From positions 15,656,001 through 15,720,000 of the forward strand of contig CM053154.1 of assembly GCA_028571685.1 (NCBI GenBank): a DNA stretch of 64,000 nucleotides, in the 5' to 3' direction. Position numbers and translations under genes: made by a program. Below the pieces are notes generated by a model. The model saw nothing but the letters and a program-made list of their open reading frames with translations. It did not search any database and was not told the origin of the DNA. Shown piece after piece: positions 47,201 to 55,320 of the stretch (the first letter of the stretch is position 1; each line of letters begins with the position of its first letter). Source of the DNA: Heterohyrax brucei. Its lineage: Eukaryota; Chordata; Mammalia; Hyracoidea; Procaviidae.

Positions 47201-50200
47201 CCAAAGAACTGTATCAGTAAAAAATTCCAAAACCTCAGAATCATTGATTTTTTTATCCAGTTTGGAAAATGTGAAAGTCTGTTTCCCCAGGTGAAAAGCA
47301 GGACTGCACCAAATTTCCTTTCTGTCTTCCCTTTTAGATTCCATTGAGGCTAATTTTATATCTTTTACGGCTTTGACCAACCTGTGATTCGTCCAATAGC
47401 CCCTGAGGTCCTTCTTCCAGCCTCCCCGGCAGCATGGGAGCCCAGGCTGTGACCAATGACGTGGACATTGGAAGGTGAGTACCCTAATGCTGACTGTTGG
47501 AAAGGAAATCCCTTTAGAATAGTTTCAAGTATTGCAGGGTTAAAGGTCAATATAGAAGAGGAACCTCCGAAGACTTTAATTGTAAAAAAGACATAGTGTC
47601 TTGTCGAAGCAACTGGTTTTCATACTTTGTTTTTCTTTTTTCATTTTACAGTGTTGAGAGACATCTTAATGGGCCCAATATCAGAGATGATGCAATAAGA
47701 AATCAAATTTTAAAGTAATAACGAGGGCAATTATTGAAGCACCAGGCAAGTTAAATATTTCCTATATTTTTGGTTACCAAGTCAGTTTATCTTGTCATGA
47801 TCATGCTTCTCTGAAATAAGACAAAACAAAACAAAAACTAATTTAATTGTGAAGCTGATGTTTTCATGTCAATTTGGTTTGACAGCTGGTAAAATTCAAA
47901 CAAACACTGGGGGAATGAAACAAAAACAATCTACCTGGCTGCATAGAAAAATTTGTTCAAAAAACAAATTAGTTTTTGAGTTAATGAGTTTGTTGATCAA
48001 GTCCAAATCTAACTTTTTTGCATTTTTCTTTTCAACCAACTCAAGGGAAAGCCAAATCTCAAGCGCGAAATGTCTTTAGCAATTATGTCATCTATAGCCT
48101 CAAAAAACAAATAAGCAAGCAAACAAACAGTATTCAGAGGGCAAGATATATGGGCTCTATATAACCTGGAGGCACTTACCTGAAGAACTCCAACAAAGTA
48201 GGCCACTTCTGCCCCCACAATCCGGACGTTCTGTGAGGCCTGTGAGTATCTGGCTGTGGCCCCTGTATTCCAGTCCACACAGATGCAGTTCACACTTTCC
48301 ACCTGAAACATGTTCTGTTGGAAAAGACACAGATAAATAGGTCAACAATGTACGATCTTTATTAATGGCTAATTGACACAGTTGGGGACTAGGAAAAATT
48401 CGTACCTTGGGTTATACCGTACTATATTCCCTTTTAACCCCAAAGCAATGAACAAAATCTTTGCTCTGTTATGGATATAGAATGACTCCTGAAGTTTAAC
48501 ACTGGTCTCCAAACTGGAGGCATGGCTATAGTGGGAACTGAATTCTTGGGATTTCCACTGCCAAATAGGCATAGAAATTGATCCATGGAAAACTGCACAA
48601 AATATGGCACAATAAGTTGTTTCATTATATCATTTTAAATGTCATTAAGACTAAATTGTCTTGCTCTGGAATGCATGCAAGGATATCGTGTATCTTGTTC
48701 AAAGACTGTATTCTTAGTACCCCAAACCATTCTTGGCACAAAATAGGTGATCAATAAATACCTACTCAGTGAATTAATGGATAAAAGATCATGTTTGGAT
48801 CCTGTAATTCAATATGTTGAAGGTAAGTGTTTTCATGATAGAAAACTAATCGAGTTTTTAGATGAACATGCTTTACTATGCATCACTGAAGACTGATTTT
48901 GTGTGAAAACATAGCCACTAGATAGCCACTGGAATTTTTCTTTGTTAGGGATCAATTATGGCTACAGAAATTACACATATGGCAAGAATTCTGCTTGTTT
49001 GAGTGGGTGTTTATACACACACCACCTTTTTCTGAAAAGAATCTGAGAAAAACAAAGCAATCTTAGATGCCATTTCCAGCTTCCTCGTGGTACAGATGGA
49101 AAAAATCCGAAGTGAAAAACTAATTTACTAATGTCAAATCAAATGCAAGAAAAATATATCTGCTTTTGTGATCTTGGAAATAAATAGTGTATAAGTATCT
49201 AAAAATCTATATTCTTTTGAACTAATGAATCACTTAATTTTTTTTATCTACTGTTATATGGAATTATATCCCTCCAATAATCATCAGCTTTAAATTATTT
49301 TGAAGGCAGTTTTTATGGTTTTACTCTAGTTACTTCTGTACTTGTGAAGCGAATGACCTCTAGCCTGTTTATTTCAATTGTCTTCCAGATCAGTGGATAC
49401 ACTCTGGAGTTGACTCAACTCAGCTTTTGACTTGAATTATAGACAGGTCTGAAATGAAATGGGTTTAAGATGACCTTTATATCCTTTTTCTTGAGTCTTC
49501 TGGTAAAAAGTACTGTGCCTTTGTGACACGGTTGGCTATGAAAACTTAATGAATAGATGAATAAATGAATGAATGCTGAGATTCCTCAAGCACTGGCAGC
49601 TATGAGGAAAAATTCCTCTATTTGATTTTCTGTCTTTTGTTTCTTCATTACTGCAAAGCACGTAGCCAAAAGCAAATTAAAGAAAATGGAATCATTGCTT
49701 GTAGAACACGGTGAACTGACAGAAGTTGGAAGTGAAAGCTTATCCGGTTTTCTGAAATATTGCTGACACAGGAGATCAAAGGTTAACAAGTAAAAGTCAA
49801 GGGAAATGAACTACTCTGAGAAAGATGAGTTAGCTCCTCACATGAGAACTAAAAGCTATTGAAAAAACAAGGTCCCATGATGAGCTGATATGCATCAGTA
49901 TGGCAGCATCTGGTGGTGAAATTTTGAAACATTTCTGCACTTGTTATTAAATAATGGCCACCCAGAGCCACCAGTGGTATAGTGGTTAAGAACTTGGCTG
50001 TTAACCAAAAAAGGCCAGCAGTTCAAGACCACAAGCCTCTCCTTGGAAACCCTATGGGGTAGTTCTACTCTGTCCTGTGGGGTCCCCGTGAGTCCTAATC
50101 CACCTGGCAGCAACAGGAGCCAACAACTTCCTGGCAATGTGACGCTCTCGTTTCTTCCCCCGACCTCACTTTGAGGCCCAGCAGTGCTCGTAAGATCTTC

Positions 50201-52859
50201 CAGCACTATGGGGACCAGCCATTGTCCTGAATGTTTAGGTTCTGTACCTTACCAGTTATTGACTAACACTCCAGAAACATCCTATCCTTCAGAGATTGTC
50301 ATGTCTCACCTCGCACAGGCTGGACGGCCAACTTCCTTCTCCACTGTCTGTAAATCCGTGAATAACAAAGCGAGTTTTTCTACTCTTTTTGAAATTGGAG
50401 CTCCCAATAACAGATGCATCTGCAGTCAGTTCCTGTTTTAAGGTAGAAAAAAGTATTCGATGTCAAGTTTCTTAGGGTATCCAATAGAATTATCTGTACA
50501 TGGAAGGAGGGGATAGGTGGGGAAAGACTACCAGGAAGTGAGATTCTGCTGAGTAAGGATTCTGCCACTACAACCAAGCTATTAACAACCTTCACTAAAT
50601 TGCTGCTTTCTAGTCATCATGAAATTTCTAGTTGTTCCGTATGGACTCATATGTCTGCTGTATAAATGGTATCATGGAAGTAACGCCAAGTTAGGGAACC
50701 TTTTACAGATAAGTTACGTTAAATAAGACTAAAGCTCACTGTCCCAAAAGTCTATAAAATATGTATTCTGCTATGTGATTTGTTCTCTTTGGAAAGTTTC
50801 AATATTCCATTCCCATAATTATATGAAATTTCAGGAACTTAGTTTTAAAGAAAAGGATGTCACCTTGAAGACTAAGGTGTGCCTGACCCAAGCCGTGGTA
50901 TTTTCATTCACATCATATACATGTGAAAACTGGACAGAAAGCAACAAAGACAGGAGAATTGATGCCTTTGAATTGTGGTGTCAGAGAAGAATGTTGAATG
51001 TACCATGGACTGCCAAAAGAACAAACAGATCTGTTCTGGAAGAAGTAAAGTCAGAGCGCTCCTTGGAAGCAAAGATGGCGAGACAGCATCTCATGTACTT
51101 TGGACATGTTGTCAGAAAGGTCAGTCCCTGGAGAAGGACATGATGCTTGGTAGAGTGGAGAATCAGTGAAAAAGAGGAAGACCCTCTTTTTGGCTTAAGC
51201 ATGAAATGTATGCAGCAGGACTGAGCAGTGTTAGGTTCTGTTGTGCACAGTGTTGCTGTGAGTCAGAATTGAGTCAACGGTACATAAGGACAGAAACAAC
51301 TATTCTAAAAACCCTGAGTTCTCTTACTTGGTAGCTGTCTTGGTTCTCGTTGGTGTACAGGAGGAAGCGGGTGTTGACTTCTTCTGGAGACCAGGGCAGG
51401 GATTTGATGGGCCTTTGTGTAGTCCCCGCCCACGGGGAATCATCAGTGAAGCAGCCAAGTCGATCATAGCAGACTTCACTTCCTGCAGTCACCCAGAATT
51501 GTTCCAAGGATATTTGTTTAACTACAACACTGTATTTAATTGTCTCTCTGATTAAATATCACTTAAGTTACACTTTGTGGCAAATTTCCTTCCTGCACAC
51601 CTCAAACACCCTTCCATCTGCACAGCCAAAGAAGAACTTCAGGAAACAGTGCTCTTGATAGAGATAGGGCTGTTCTCCTTCTTTCAACCATGACAGGCTA
51701 GCTGGTCCCATGTCTCTTAGTCCCATGCTAGGACTTGCTTTGGTCTTTCAAATAGAGTGTCTTCCTTAGGTCATGGGTGACTAAGGAAAGAGTGGCCTTG
51801 TAACCCCAGCCCTCATGGAAGGGATGAGGCTCTCAACTTCTTTTAGCCACTTCTGACTTTAGGTTTTAGATGGGAACCTCAAGTTTCCTGTAGGGGATGA
51901 GATTTTTTTTTATCTCTACTCTGGCTGAGCAGTTAGATCTCTGACCTATGTTTGAGGGGCATTCTGGATTCCTGTGATGAAGTTATTCACAAACAACTCA
52001 TAGTTCAACAAAACTCTAGGCTTGAAAGTTACCCCATAGAGGAATAATTCAAGGCGAGAGTTCTCCAGGATAAAGTCTACAGGGATAGTTGGAGTGGGGG
52101 CTACATTTCTTGCCATCTAACTAAATGCCAGGTGCTGGGCAAAATGACATATGTGATTTATCTAATCCCCGTGACAACCCTGTGAGAGAGCAGTTATTAT
52201 TATCCTAATTTTACAGATGAAGGTGCTAAAATACAGAGTGGTTAACGATTTTGTTCACGGTAACACAATTGTAGGTGGTAGACCCTGAGTTTCAACGCCA
52301 CCTTTGACTTCAAGTTAGGTTTCCCAAATTTGACAAATGAAAATGCAAAATACTCAATTGCATTTGAATTTCACATAAACAGAAATATTTTTAAGTGTAA
52401 ATATGTCCCATATTTGTTTTTTATCTGAAATTCAAATTTAATTGTTCATTCTGGATTCCAACCAGCAACTCTGCTCCGAGGGCTTGTCTTCTTTAACAGT
52501 GCCCTCTGCCTCACCGTGCTCCTGACCCTCACAGTGGCTTGGCTTTTCCTCCTGCGGCACCTCTTCAAAGTCTTGAGCAGTGACTGTCTCCCAAACCAAA
52601 GCTAATTCCTTGCTGTGGAGTTGACTGTCACTCATAGGAATCACTTAAATGACAGAGCAGAAATGCCCCATAGAGTGTCCAAGGCTGTAATTTTTACAGA
52701 AGCAGACTGTCACATCTTTCTCCCCTAGAGCAGCTGGTGGATACAAACCACCCACTTTTTTGGTTTAGCAGCTGAGTGCTTTAACACTGTACTCCTAGGC
52801 CTATTTTTCTTACCTGCCACTGCCCCCAGCAGTATCGAGAATACCCAAATCAGCAGCAT
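35215..52859 (-). CDS. PNLIP: Pancreatic triglyceride lipase, complete 12-coding-exon gene
   Basis: Secreted acinar-cell lipase that, with colipase, hydrolyses dietary triglyceride in the gut lumen. Coding exons on the minus strand: 52814-52859, 51328-51482, 50310-50432, 48180-48314, 47382-47493, 45279-45398, 45064-45183, 44480-44598, 41910-42039, 40364-40472, 39648-39812, 35215-35278. They sum to 1398 bases (465 residues plus stop), the same length as human PNLIP, with all junctions AG/GT and phases preserved. Visible marks: 16-residue signal peptide, GHSLG nucleophile elbow (exon 6), catalytic Asp in GLDPAEP (exon 7), catalytic His in [10 protein letters not shown] (exon 9), cysteine-bounded lid (exons 8-9), and a C-terminal PLAT domain (exons 11-13) ending SSC. 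PNLIP rather than a related protein is chosen from AEP after the catalytic Asp, the exon 3 sequence GCFTDDSPW and position upstream of PNLIPRP1. Oddities: lid TRDF reads LSDF, and the N166 glycosylation sequon is absent. The exon model was read by hand. Confidence 0.95.
35704..35905 (+). repeat. AfroSINE in PNLIP intron 12
   Basis: GGAAACCCTCGGTGGCACAA, GGTTCAAGCCCACCTGGATG, CACACATGGGGTCAACATAG. Confidence 0.86.
36077..36235 (+). repeat. AfroSINE in PNLIP intron 12
   Basis: GGAAACCCTGGTGGTGTAGT through GGCAGTTCAAACCTGCCAGA to GAGTTGGAATCAACTCAATG; near consensus. Confidence 0.92.
36358..36525 (+). repeat. AfroSINE in PNLIP intron 12
   Basis: GAGCCCCGGTTAAACAGTTA, GGCTGCTAACCAAAAGGCTG, GCAGTTCGAATCCACTAGGT and the tail CATGAGTTGGAATTTACTCA. 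Confidence 0.88.
36540..37730. other. AT-rich stretch of PNLIP intron 12, probable ancient LINE
   Basis: Pyrimidine-rich text such as GTTCTTTTTGTAGGTATAGA followed by ATTCTAGGTTAAGAG resembles antisense old L1-type sequence. No open frame or family marker firm enough to name it. Confidence 0.35.
37735..38110 (-). mobile_element. RTE LINE 3' end
   Basis: Minus strand encodes the RTE tail domain: [20 protein letters not shown], then [17 protein letters not shown]. It ends at the GTTGGAACTGACTCGATGGC tail near 37745. Located in PNLIP intron 12. Confidence 0.86.
38325..38482 (+). repeat. AfroSINE in PNLIP intron 12
   Basis: TGAAGTGGTTAAGTGCTATC, AAATCTGCCAGGCACTCCTT, and GGAATTGACTCGATGGCAGT with a TAGGTTTGGTTTTGG end. 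Confidence 0.9.
39210..39268. repeat. PNLIP: Near-perfect 24-base hairpin in PNLIP intron 12
   Basis: Arms at 39210-39233 and 39245-39268 are reverse complements with one mismatch, around an 11-base loop (TACTAGTAACG). The left arm's TTCTTCATTTGTACTAG is also repeated directly at 39272-39288 as TTCCTTATTTGTACTAG, next to an AfroSINE insertion. Confidence 0.85.
39282..39476 (+). repeat. AfroSINE with target duplication in PNLIP intron 12
   Basis: SINE body 39297-39455 (GGAAACCCTGGTGGCATAGT to GGAATTGACTCGACAACCTT). TTGTACTAGATAACA before it recurs as TTGTACCAGATAACA after it: a 15-base duplication with one mismatch. Confidence 0.9.
39648..39812 (-). CDS. PNLIP: PNLIP exon 12
   Basis: 165 bases reading [20 protein letters not shown], then [20 protein letters not shown] and ending NDGK. 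It is part of the PLAT domain. The length keeps phase with exon 13. Donor GTAAGT. Confidence 0.93.
40364..40472 (-). CDS. PNLIP: PNLIP exon 11 (start of C-terminal domain)
   Basis: 109 bases reading [20 protein letters not shown] and ending QQYQVF. It opens the C-terminal beta-sandwich (PLAT) domain that binds colipase. Intact donor GTAAGT, in contrast to the PNLIPRP1 counterpart. Confidence 0.92.
40929..41092 (+). repeat. AfroSINE in PNLIP intron 10
   Basis: AAACCCTGGTGGCATAGTGG, CCAGGTGCTCCTTGGAAATT and TGGAATGGACCTGACAGTGG. Confidence 0.9.
41425..41770 (-). mobile_element. L1 3' UTR relic in PNLIP intron 10
   Basis: Antisense text with a T-rich edge followed by CAGCAGAACATACACCAATT and GTACAACCACTCTCACCCTC, similar in layout to the antisense L1 3' end at 58.2 kb. 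Its far edge is 140 bases from exon 10. Confidence 0.5.
41910..42039 (-). CDS. PNLIP: PNLIP exon 10
   Basis: 130 bases reading [20 protein letters not shown] and [10 protein letters not shown]. The closely spaced cysteines of the CFPCP...[10 protein letters not shown] segment are all present. Donor GTAAGT. Confidence 0.93.
42436..42728 (-). repeat. AfroSINE copies (tail fragment plus full copy)
   Basis: A tail-only fragment at 42445-42475 (GTGCCACTGAGTCGATTCTG) and a fuller copy at 42570-42728 from CTGTTGCCATCAGGTCGTTC to CACTAAGCAACCAGGTTTCT. Confidence 0.85.
42730..43480. other. PNLIP intron 9, no feature apart from a short AC run
   Basis: Unique-looking intronic DNA; the only marked feature is a short AC run at about 43187-43204. 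Confidence 0.5.
43490..43680 (-). repeat. MIR SINE
   Basis: Antisense MIR layout: CATCATCTCATTAAATCCTC, TTTACAAATGATGACACTGT, AAGTTAAGTGTTTTGCCCAA, CTCACTCAGCTATTTC. Confidence 0.6.
43948..44105 (+). repeat. AfroSINE in PNLIP intron 9
   Basis: GAACCCTTGGTGGTGTAGTC, TATGTCTGCTAACCAAGAGG, and TGTGTGTCAGAGTCAACTTG. Confidence 0.9.
44480..44598 (-). CDS. PNLIP: PNLIP exon 9 (catalytic histidine, lid closure)
   Basis: 119 bases reading [20 protein letters not shown] then [20 protein letters not shown]. It carries the closing lid Cys and the catalytic His of CNHLRS. Human TRDF reads LSDF here, so Arg256 is replaced by Ser (mature numbering). Donor GTAAGT. Confidence 0.94.
45064..45183 (-). CDS. 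PNLIP: PNLIP exon 8 (first half of lid)
   Basis: 120 bases reading [20 protein letters not shown] then [20 protein letters not shown]. The Cys opening the lid loop is present, and the Trp of the lid (SIW) is kept. Donor GTAAAA. Confidence 0.94.
45279..45398 (-). CDS. PNLIP: PNLIP exon 7 (catalytic aspartate)
   Basis: 120 bases reading [20 protein letters not shown] and [17 protein letters not shown]. The catalytic Asp is in LDPAEP, and Ala and Pro at the two positions that distinguish active PNLIP from inactive PNLIPRP1 are present. Donor GTGAGC. Confidence 0.94.
45540..45722 (-). repeat. AfroSINE in PNLIP intron 6
   Basis: GAGCAACCCTGAAGGACAGA, CACTCTTTACAGAAGCAGAC, and the head TTAACCACTGGGCTACCAGG. 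Confidence 0.86.
45836..45990 (+). repeat. AfroSINE in PNLIP intron 6
   Basis: GGAAACCCTGATGGCATAGT, GGTTCGAATCCACCAAGTGT and ATGAGTTGGCATTGACTCAG. Confidence 0.92.
46228..46425 (-). repeat. AfroSINE in PNLIP intron 6
   Basis: Tail CAAACCCACTGCCATCAAGT, a duplicated tail-like stretch near 46318-46340, then CTTAACCGCTATACAACCAG at the head. Possibly one copy inserted beside another. Confidence 0.85.
46976..47108 (+). repeat. AfroSINE, internally deleted
   Basis: GGAAATCCTGGTGGTGTAGT and GTTAAGTGCTAATGT jump straight to CAGGCACTCCTTGGAGACTA; the box-B region is missing. Confidence 0.88.
47382..47493 (-). CDS. PNLIP: PNLIP exon 6 (catalytic serine)
   Basis: 112 bases reading [20 protein letters not shown] and [18 protein letters not shown]. 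The nucleophile Ser is in GHSLG. The human sequence has A after GHSLG and the sequon NGT where this reads SGA, so the usual N-glycosylation site is absent. The donor ACAG/GTTGGT is weaker than its neighbours. Confidence 0.94.
48180..48314 (-). CDS. PNLIP: PNLIP exon 5
   Basis: 135 bases reading [15 protein letters not shown] and [20 protein letters not shown]. The conserved NCICVDW core strand and its cysteines are intact. Donor GTAAGT. Its length is the yardstick for the shortened PNLIPRP1 copy. Confidence 0.94.
48650..48785 (+). repeat. L2 LINE 3' end relic in PNLIP intron 4
   Basis: TTGGCACAAAATAGGTGATC and AATAAATACCTACTCAGTGA are the hallmark L2 terminus; it starts about 330 bases from exon 5. 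Confidence 0.55.
48800..49960. other. PNLIP intron 4, no feature recognised
   Basis: AT-rich intronic DNA with no clear repeat family, no splice-consistent exon and only short chance frames. Confidence 0.5.
49969..50122 (+). repeat. AfroSINE in PNLIP intron 4
   Basis: CCACCAGTGGTATAGTGGTT, AACTTGGCTGTTAACCAAAA and CCGTGAGTCCTAATCCACCT. It lies about 190 bases from exon 4. Confidence 0.88.
50310..50432 (-). CDS. PNLIP: PNLIP exon 4
   Basis: 123 bases reading [19 protein letters not shown] then [16 protein letters not shown] and ending SLCE. The FVIHGF strand shapes the oxyanion-hole side of the alpha/beta-hydrolase core. Donor GTGAGA. Confidence 0.93.
50845..51292 (+). mobile_element. RTE LINE 3' part in PNLIP intron 3
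   Basis: Plus strand: [57 protein letters not shown], then the [15 protein letters not shown] stretch in a shifted frame, ending GTGAGTCAGAATTGAGTCAA. It stops about 35 bases short of exon 3. Confidence 0.88.
51328..51482 (-). CDS. PNLIP: PNLIP exon 3 (mature N terminus)
   Basis: 155 bases reading [19 protein letters not shown] through [19 protein letters not shown]. Cys4 and Cys10 of the first disulfide are present. The first mature residue is Ser rather than the usual Lys. Donor GTAAGA. Confidence 0.94.
52120..52310 (-). repeat. MIR SINE in PNLIP intron 2
   Basis: Antisense MIR: CTAATCCCCGTGACAACCCT, TTATTATTATCCTAATTTTA, CAGATGAAGGTGCTAAAATA, TTCACGGTAACACAATTG. Confidence 0.6.
52440..52605. 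other. GC-rich island of unknown origin in PNLIP intron 2
   Basis: 165 bases distinctly richer in GC and codon-like in texture than the flanks. Open on the minus strand (acidic, e.g. [20 protein letters not shown]) and also on the plus strand, where it reads a hydrophobic stretch ([19 protein letters not shown]). No splice sites, start or homologue recognised; it could be a fragment of a processed transcript. Confidence 0.3.
52608..52800 (-). repeat. AfroSINE abutting PNLIP exon 2 donor
   Basis: Tail GCTGTGGAGTTGACTGTCAC at the left; head GCAGCTGAGTGCTTTAACAC at the right. The head ends about 13 bases from the exon 2 donor, so the copy occupies the start of the intron. Confidence 0.86.
52814..52859 (-). 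CDS. PNLIP: PNLIP exon 2 (start codon, signal peptide)
   Basis: The acceptor TTCTTCAG directly abuts the ATG. It encodes [16 protein letters not shown]: short n-region, hydrophobic core and small residues before the cleavage site, matching human MLPLWTLSLLLGAVAG. Donor GTAAGA. An AfroSINE sits about 13 bases into the following intron. Confidence 0.93.
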
Positions 52860-53015
52860 CTGAAGAAAGTTAAAAACATGAGTGAGTCTTGACTAAACGA
52901 GCTTTTTTTAAAGAAAAAAAAAAAATTGGAATAACTCAAGTTCAGTGAGACCTAGAGCACTAGAATTCGGGTAAATTCTGATAAATGAGGCCTGGAACAC
53001 ATGTTCCTGACTCAC

Positions 53016-53043
53016 CGTGGCAGTTCTGTCCAGTCCTGCACAC
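53016..53043 (-). other. PNLIP: PNLIP non-coding exon 1 (5' UTR)
   Basis: A consensus donor (CACG/GTGAGT) lies at 53015/53016, about 50 bases downstream of a TATA box. The short leader exon splices to an acceptor placed immediately before the ATG at 52859, as in other pancreatic lipase genes. The 5' edge is set only by the usual 30-base spacing from TATA, so it is approximate. Confidence 0.7.
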
Positions 53044-53064
53044 AACCAGACAGGATGCAAAGGT

Positions 53065-53073
53065 CCTTTTATA
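53065..53073 (-). promoter_or_regulatory. PNLIP: PNLIP TATA box
   Basis: TATAAAAGG on the minus strand, about 30 bases upstream of the inferred transcription start and followed by a donor-bearing leader exon. A strong TATA box is usual for pancreatic digestive enzyme genes. Confidence 0.75.
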
Positions 53074-53182
53074 GGCAGACCTTATCTTTTTCAGTAGTTT
53101 CATGGAAAAGTAGCGTGAGGCGAGAGAAGGTTCCAAGGATGTATTTATAATTTTAATTGTAGATAAACCCAGATTAACAGTG

Positions 53183-53215
53183 AAGGGAAAGTTTTCCACA
53201 GTACATGTGGGAAGA
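53183..53215 (-). promoter_or_regulatory. Possible PTF1-type element upstream of PNLIP
   Basis: Minus strand shows an E-box CACATG (53204-53209) with TTCCCAC overlapping its 5' side and TTTCCC 13 bases downstream (53185-53190), about 110-140 bases upstream of TATA. Acinar genes use bipartite PTF1 sites (E-box plus TTTCCCA at whole helical turns). The E-box is not the optimal CACCTG, so this is suggestive only. Confidence 0.35.
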
Positions 53216-53667
53216 TCACAAAGGGGTCAGCATGAAAAGTTCTCTTCCAATATGATTGCCCAAGTTTCAGAATCACCATAAGTTCATTGCCTCGAAGCTT
53301 CTAGTCTGCCTGTTTTTTAGTTTACAGTTCTCTCTGCAGGTCTGCAGGCATCGGTGAAGTTACATTGTTTTCACGTATTTGAAAACAGCAGACTTGAAAA
53401 CAGCTATTTAAAAGCTTACTGGTTTGTGCCGTTTGGATGTAACCTTGCTTTACCCTCACAAACAGTGAAATAGAGGCAATTCTTCAAGAGAGTTCATTCC
53501 TTCCAGGAAACGAGTTGATATTTTATTTTGATAGTCCATAGAACTAATTTATTTCTCAACAATAGCATGGAGAAAAGAATAAAGGAACTAACAAAAGGAA
53601 TTGGGAGCACTTCCAAGAGCACAAAGGTGGAACCAGCGACCCCAACACTAGGTGAAATTATGAACAC

Positions 53668-53712
53668 AAAGCCAGCCAAGTGCCGTTGAGTCGCATCTGA
53701 CTCATGGCGAGA
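53668..53712 (-). repeat. AfroSINE/RTE tail fragment
   Basis: GCCAAGTGCCGTTGAGTCGC followed by ATCTGACTCATGGCG only, about 600 bases upstream of the PNLIP promoter. Confidence 0.7.
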
Positions 53713-53719
53713 GAAAATA

Positions 53720-54305
53720 AAATTCAACTTGGAAAAAATTAATCTAGAAAAAATCATCTGAAAGAGAAGCATTTGATAGAAAAGAACTGGGATATTTTCA
53801 GTTTGTGATGAATTGCTTAAAGTAAATTTTAAAGAGTCTGCAGTAGAAAACCATCACTTTGAAAGGCTGGAGCCGTTGAGCCTGAAACTATCACAGATAC
53901 TGGGTTGAACCATATGAAATTGCTATTTTTGCAGGTCAGAATGTCCAAATATAATTCAGTTCCCTGACAGAGTTTACAGGTACAGAAAAAACAAAACAAA
54001 ATTATTTATGGATGAAGAAAGCTGGTGAGGGGAAAAGTTAGTATCAGGAGAGAAGGCACAGGGAAGGAATTCCACGGCTGGGATACTGGCAAGTTCCCAG
54101 TTAATTCTTCCTGCCTCAGGAAGTCGCCAGCTCACTGAAGATTGTCTCTACTCCCAATTAGGTTGGTCTTCCCTGTCCCGTCTAAGAACATCTGCCTCGG
54201 AACGTCTTCACTTGAGACCTGTTACAATTAGTTGCGAATCATAAACTCAGAGAACCTGGAGCTCTCTGGGCTTTGTTGTTGTACCTTAGCCTTGACTCCA
54301 GGACT
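53720..54305. other. PNLIP upstream DNA, no feature recognised
   Basis: Single-copy-looking DNA upstream of PNLIP with no gene or clear repeat. Confidence 0.45.
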
Positions 54306-54307
54306 TG

Positions 54308-54532
54308 ATCTACTGTGGTTGCCGGTTGTCTTCCAGTCCATTCAGGCTATGGCGACCCCATGTGTTACAGAGTAGAACTGCTCCATACGGTTCCCGCCAT
54401 CCTTTGGGTGTAATTTTAGCAGAAAAAGATCGCTAGGTCTTTTCTTCTGCAGTACTGCAGGTTAGGTTCCAACTGCCAACCTTTAGGTCAGTGCTGGAGT
54501 GAGAACCATTTGTACCACCTAGGGATCTTAGC
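54308..54532 (-). repeat. AfroSINE, diverged long variant
   Basis: GGCTATGGCGACCCCATGTG, CAGAGTAGAACTGCTCCATA, and the head GTGAGAACCATTTGTACCAC. Confidence 0.75.
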
Positions 54533-55171
54533 TTGATACATTAAAAAAATAAAATAAAACATTGCTGTTGAATCGATTCTGATTTATAGTTGGTCCTTAG
54601 TATGTTCCTGCGGAATGAAGGGACAAGCAATTCATTTTGCATAATTGTTACAGTAACAATCACCTACAAAATCTTACAGGAAAGCACTATGGTTTTATGA
54701 ACACTCTTTCACTCAAACCAGCAAAAATCCAGAAACTTCTAAGGTTTGAGGGCTTGTATCTCTGTATTTGTTCATGGCAATACTCTATTACCCCAACAGT
54801 CATAGTTCATAGGGGTCAGTGCCCTGTTTGGGGTTTACCATGGAGTGAGTAATCCATATTTTGTGTGAATTACCAAACAATTCACACAATATTTCTATGG
54901 TGATGTTTTATTATGGTACAAAATTTAACCTGTAATTAGAGTGACCTTTGTAAAATTCATGACAAAAGTCCCCAAATTCTGAAAGACACCAGAGTTATTG
55001 GCAATTGATTTTGTAAACTGAAATAAGTTCAAATTTTAGAATGTTTCAGGAAGATGTAATTTATTAAACTCTTAGAAAAGCTACAAAGGCCATGGTTACA
55101 AAATCAATGGTTTATCATGTCAACTCTGGATGAATGATTTCCCCTAAATTCAATCCCACTGAACTTTTTAG

Positions 55172-55320
55172 GAGAAAACCTGGTGGTGTAGTGGTAAAAA
55201 ACTATGTCTGCTAACCATGAGGTTGGTAGTTAGAACCTGCCAGGTGCTCCTTGGAAACTCTTACTCTGTTGTGTAGGGTTTCTAGGAGTCCGAATCAATT
55301 CAACGGCAGTGGGTGATAGT
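55172..55320 (+). repeat. AfroSINE
   Basis: GAGAAAACCTGGTGGTGTAG, ATGTCTGCTAACCATGAGGT, CTGCCAGGTGCTCCTTGGAA and GGAGTCCGAATCAATTCAAC. Confidence 0.9.

Noticed and set aside
50775-51169. Long plus-strand open frames in PNLIP intron 3
   Set aside because: They are RTE LINE 3' coding sequence in two frames; the element has no start and is truncated.
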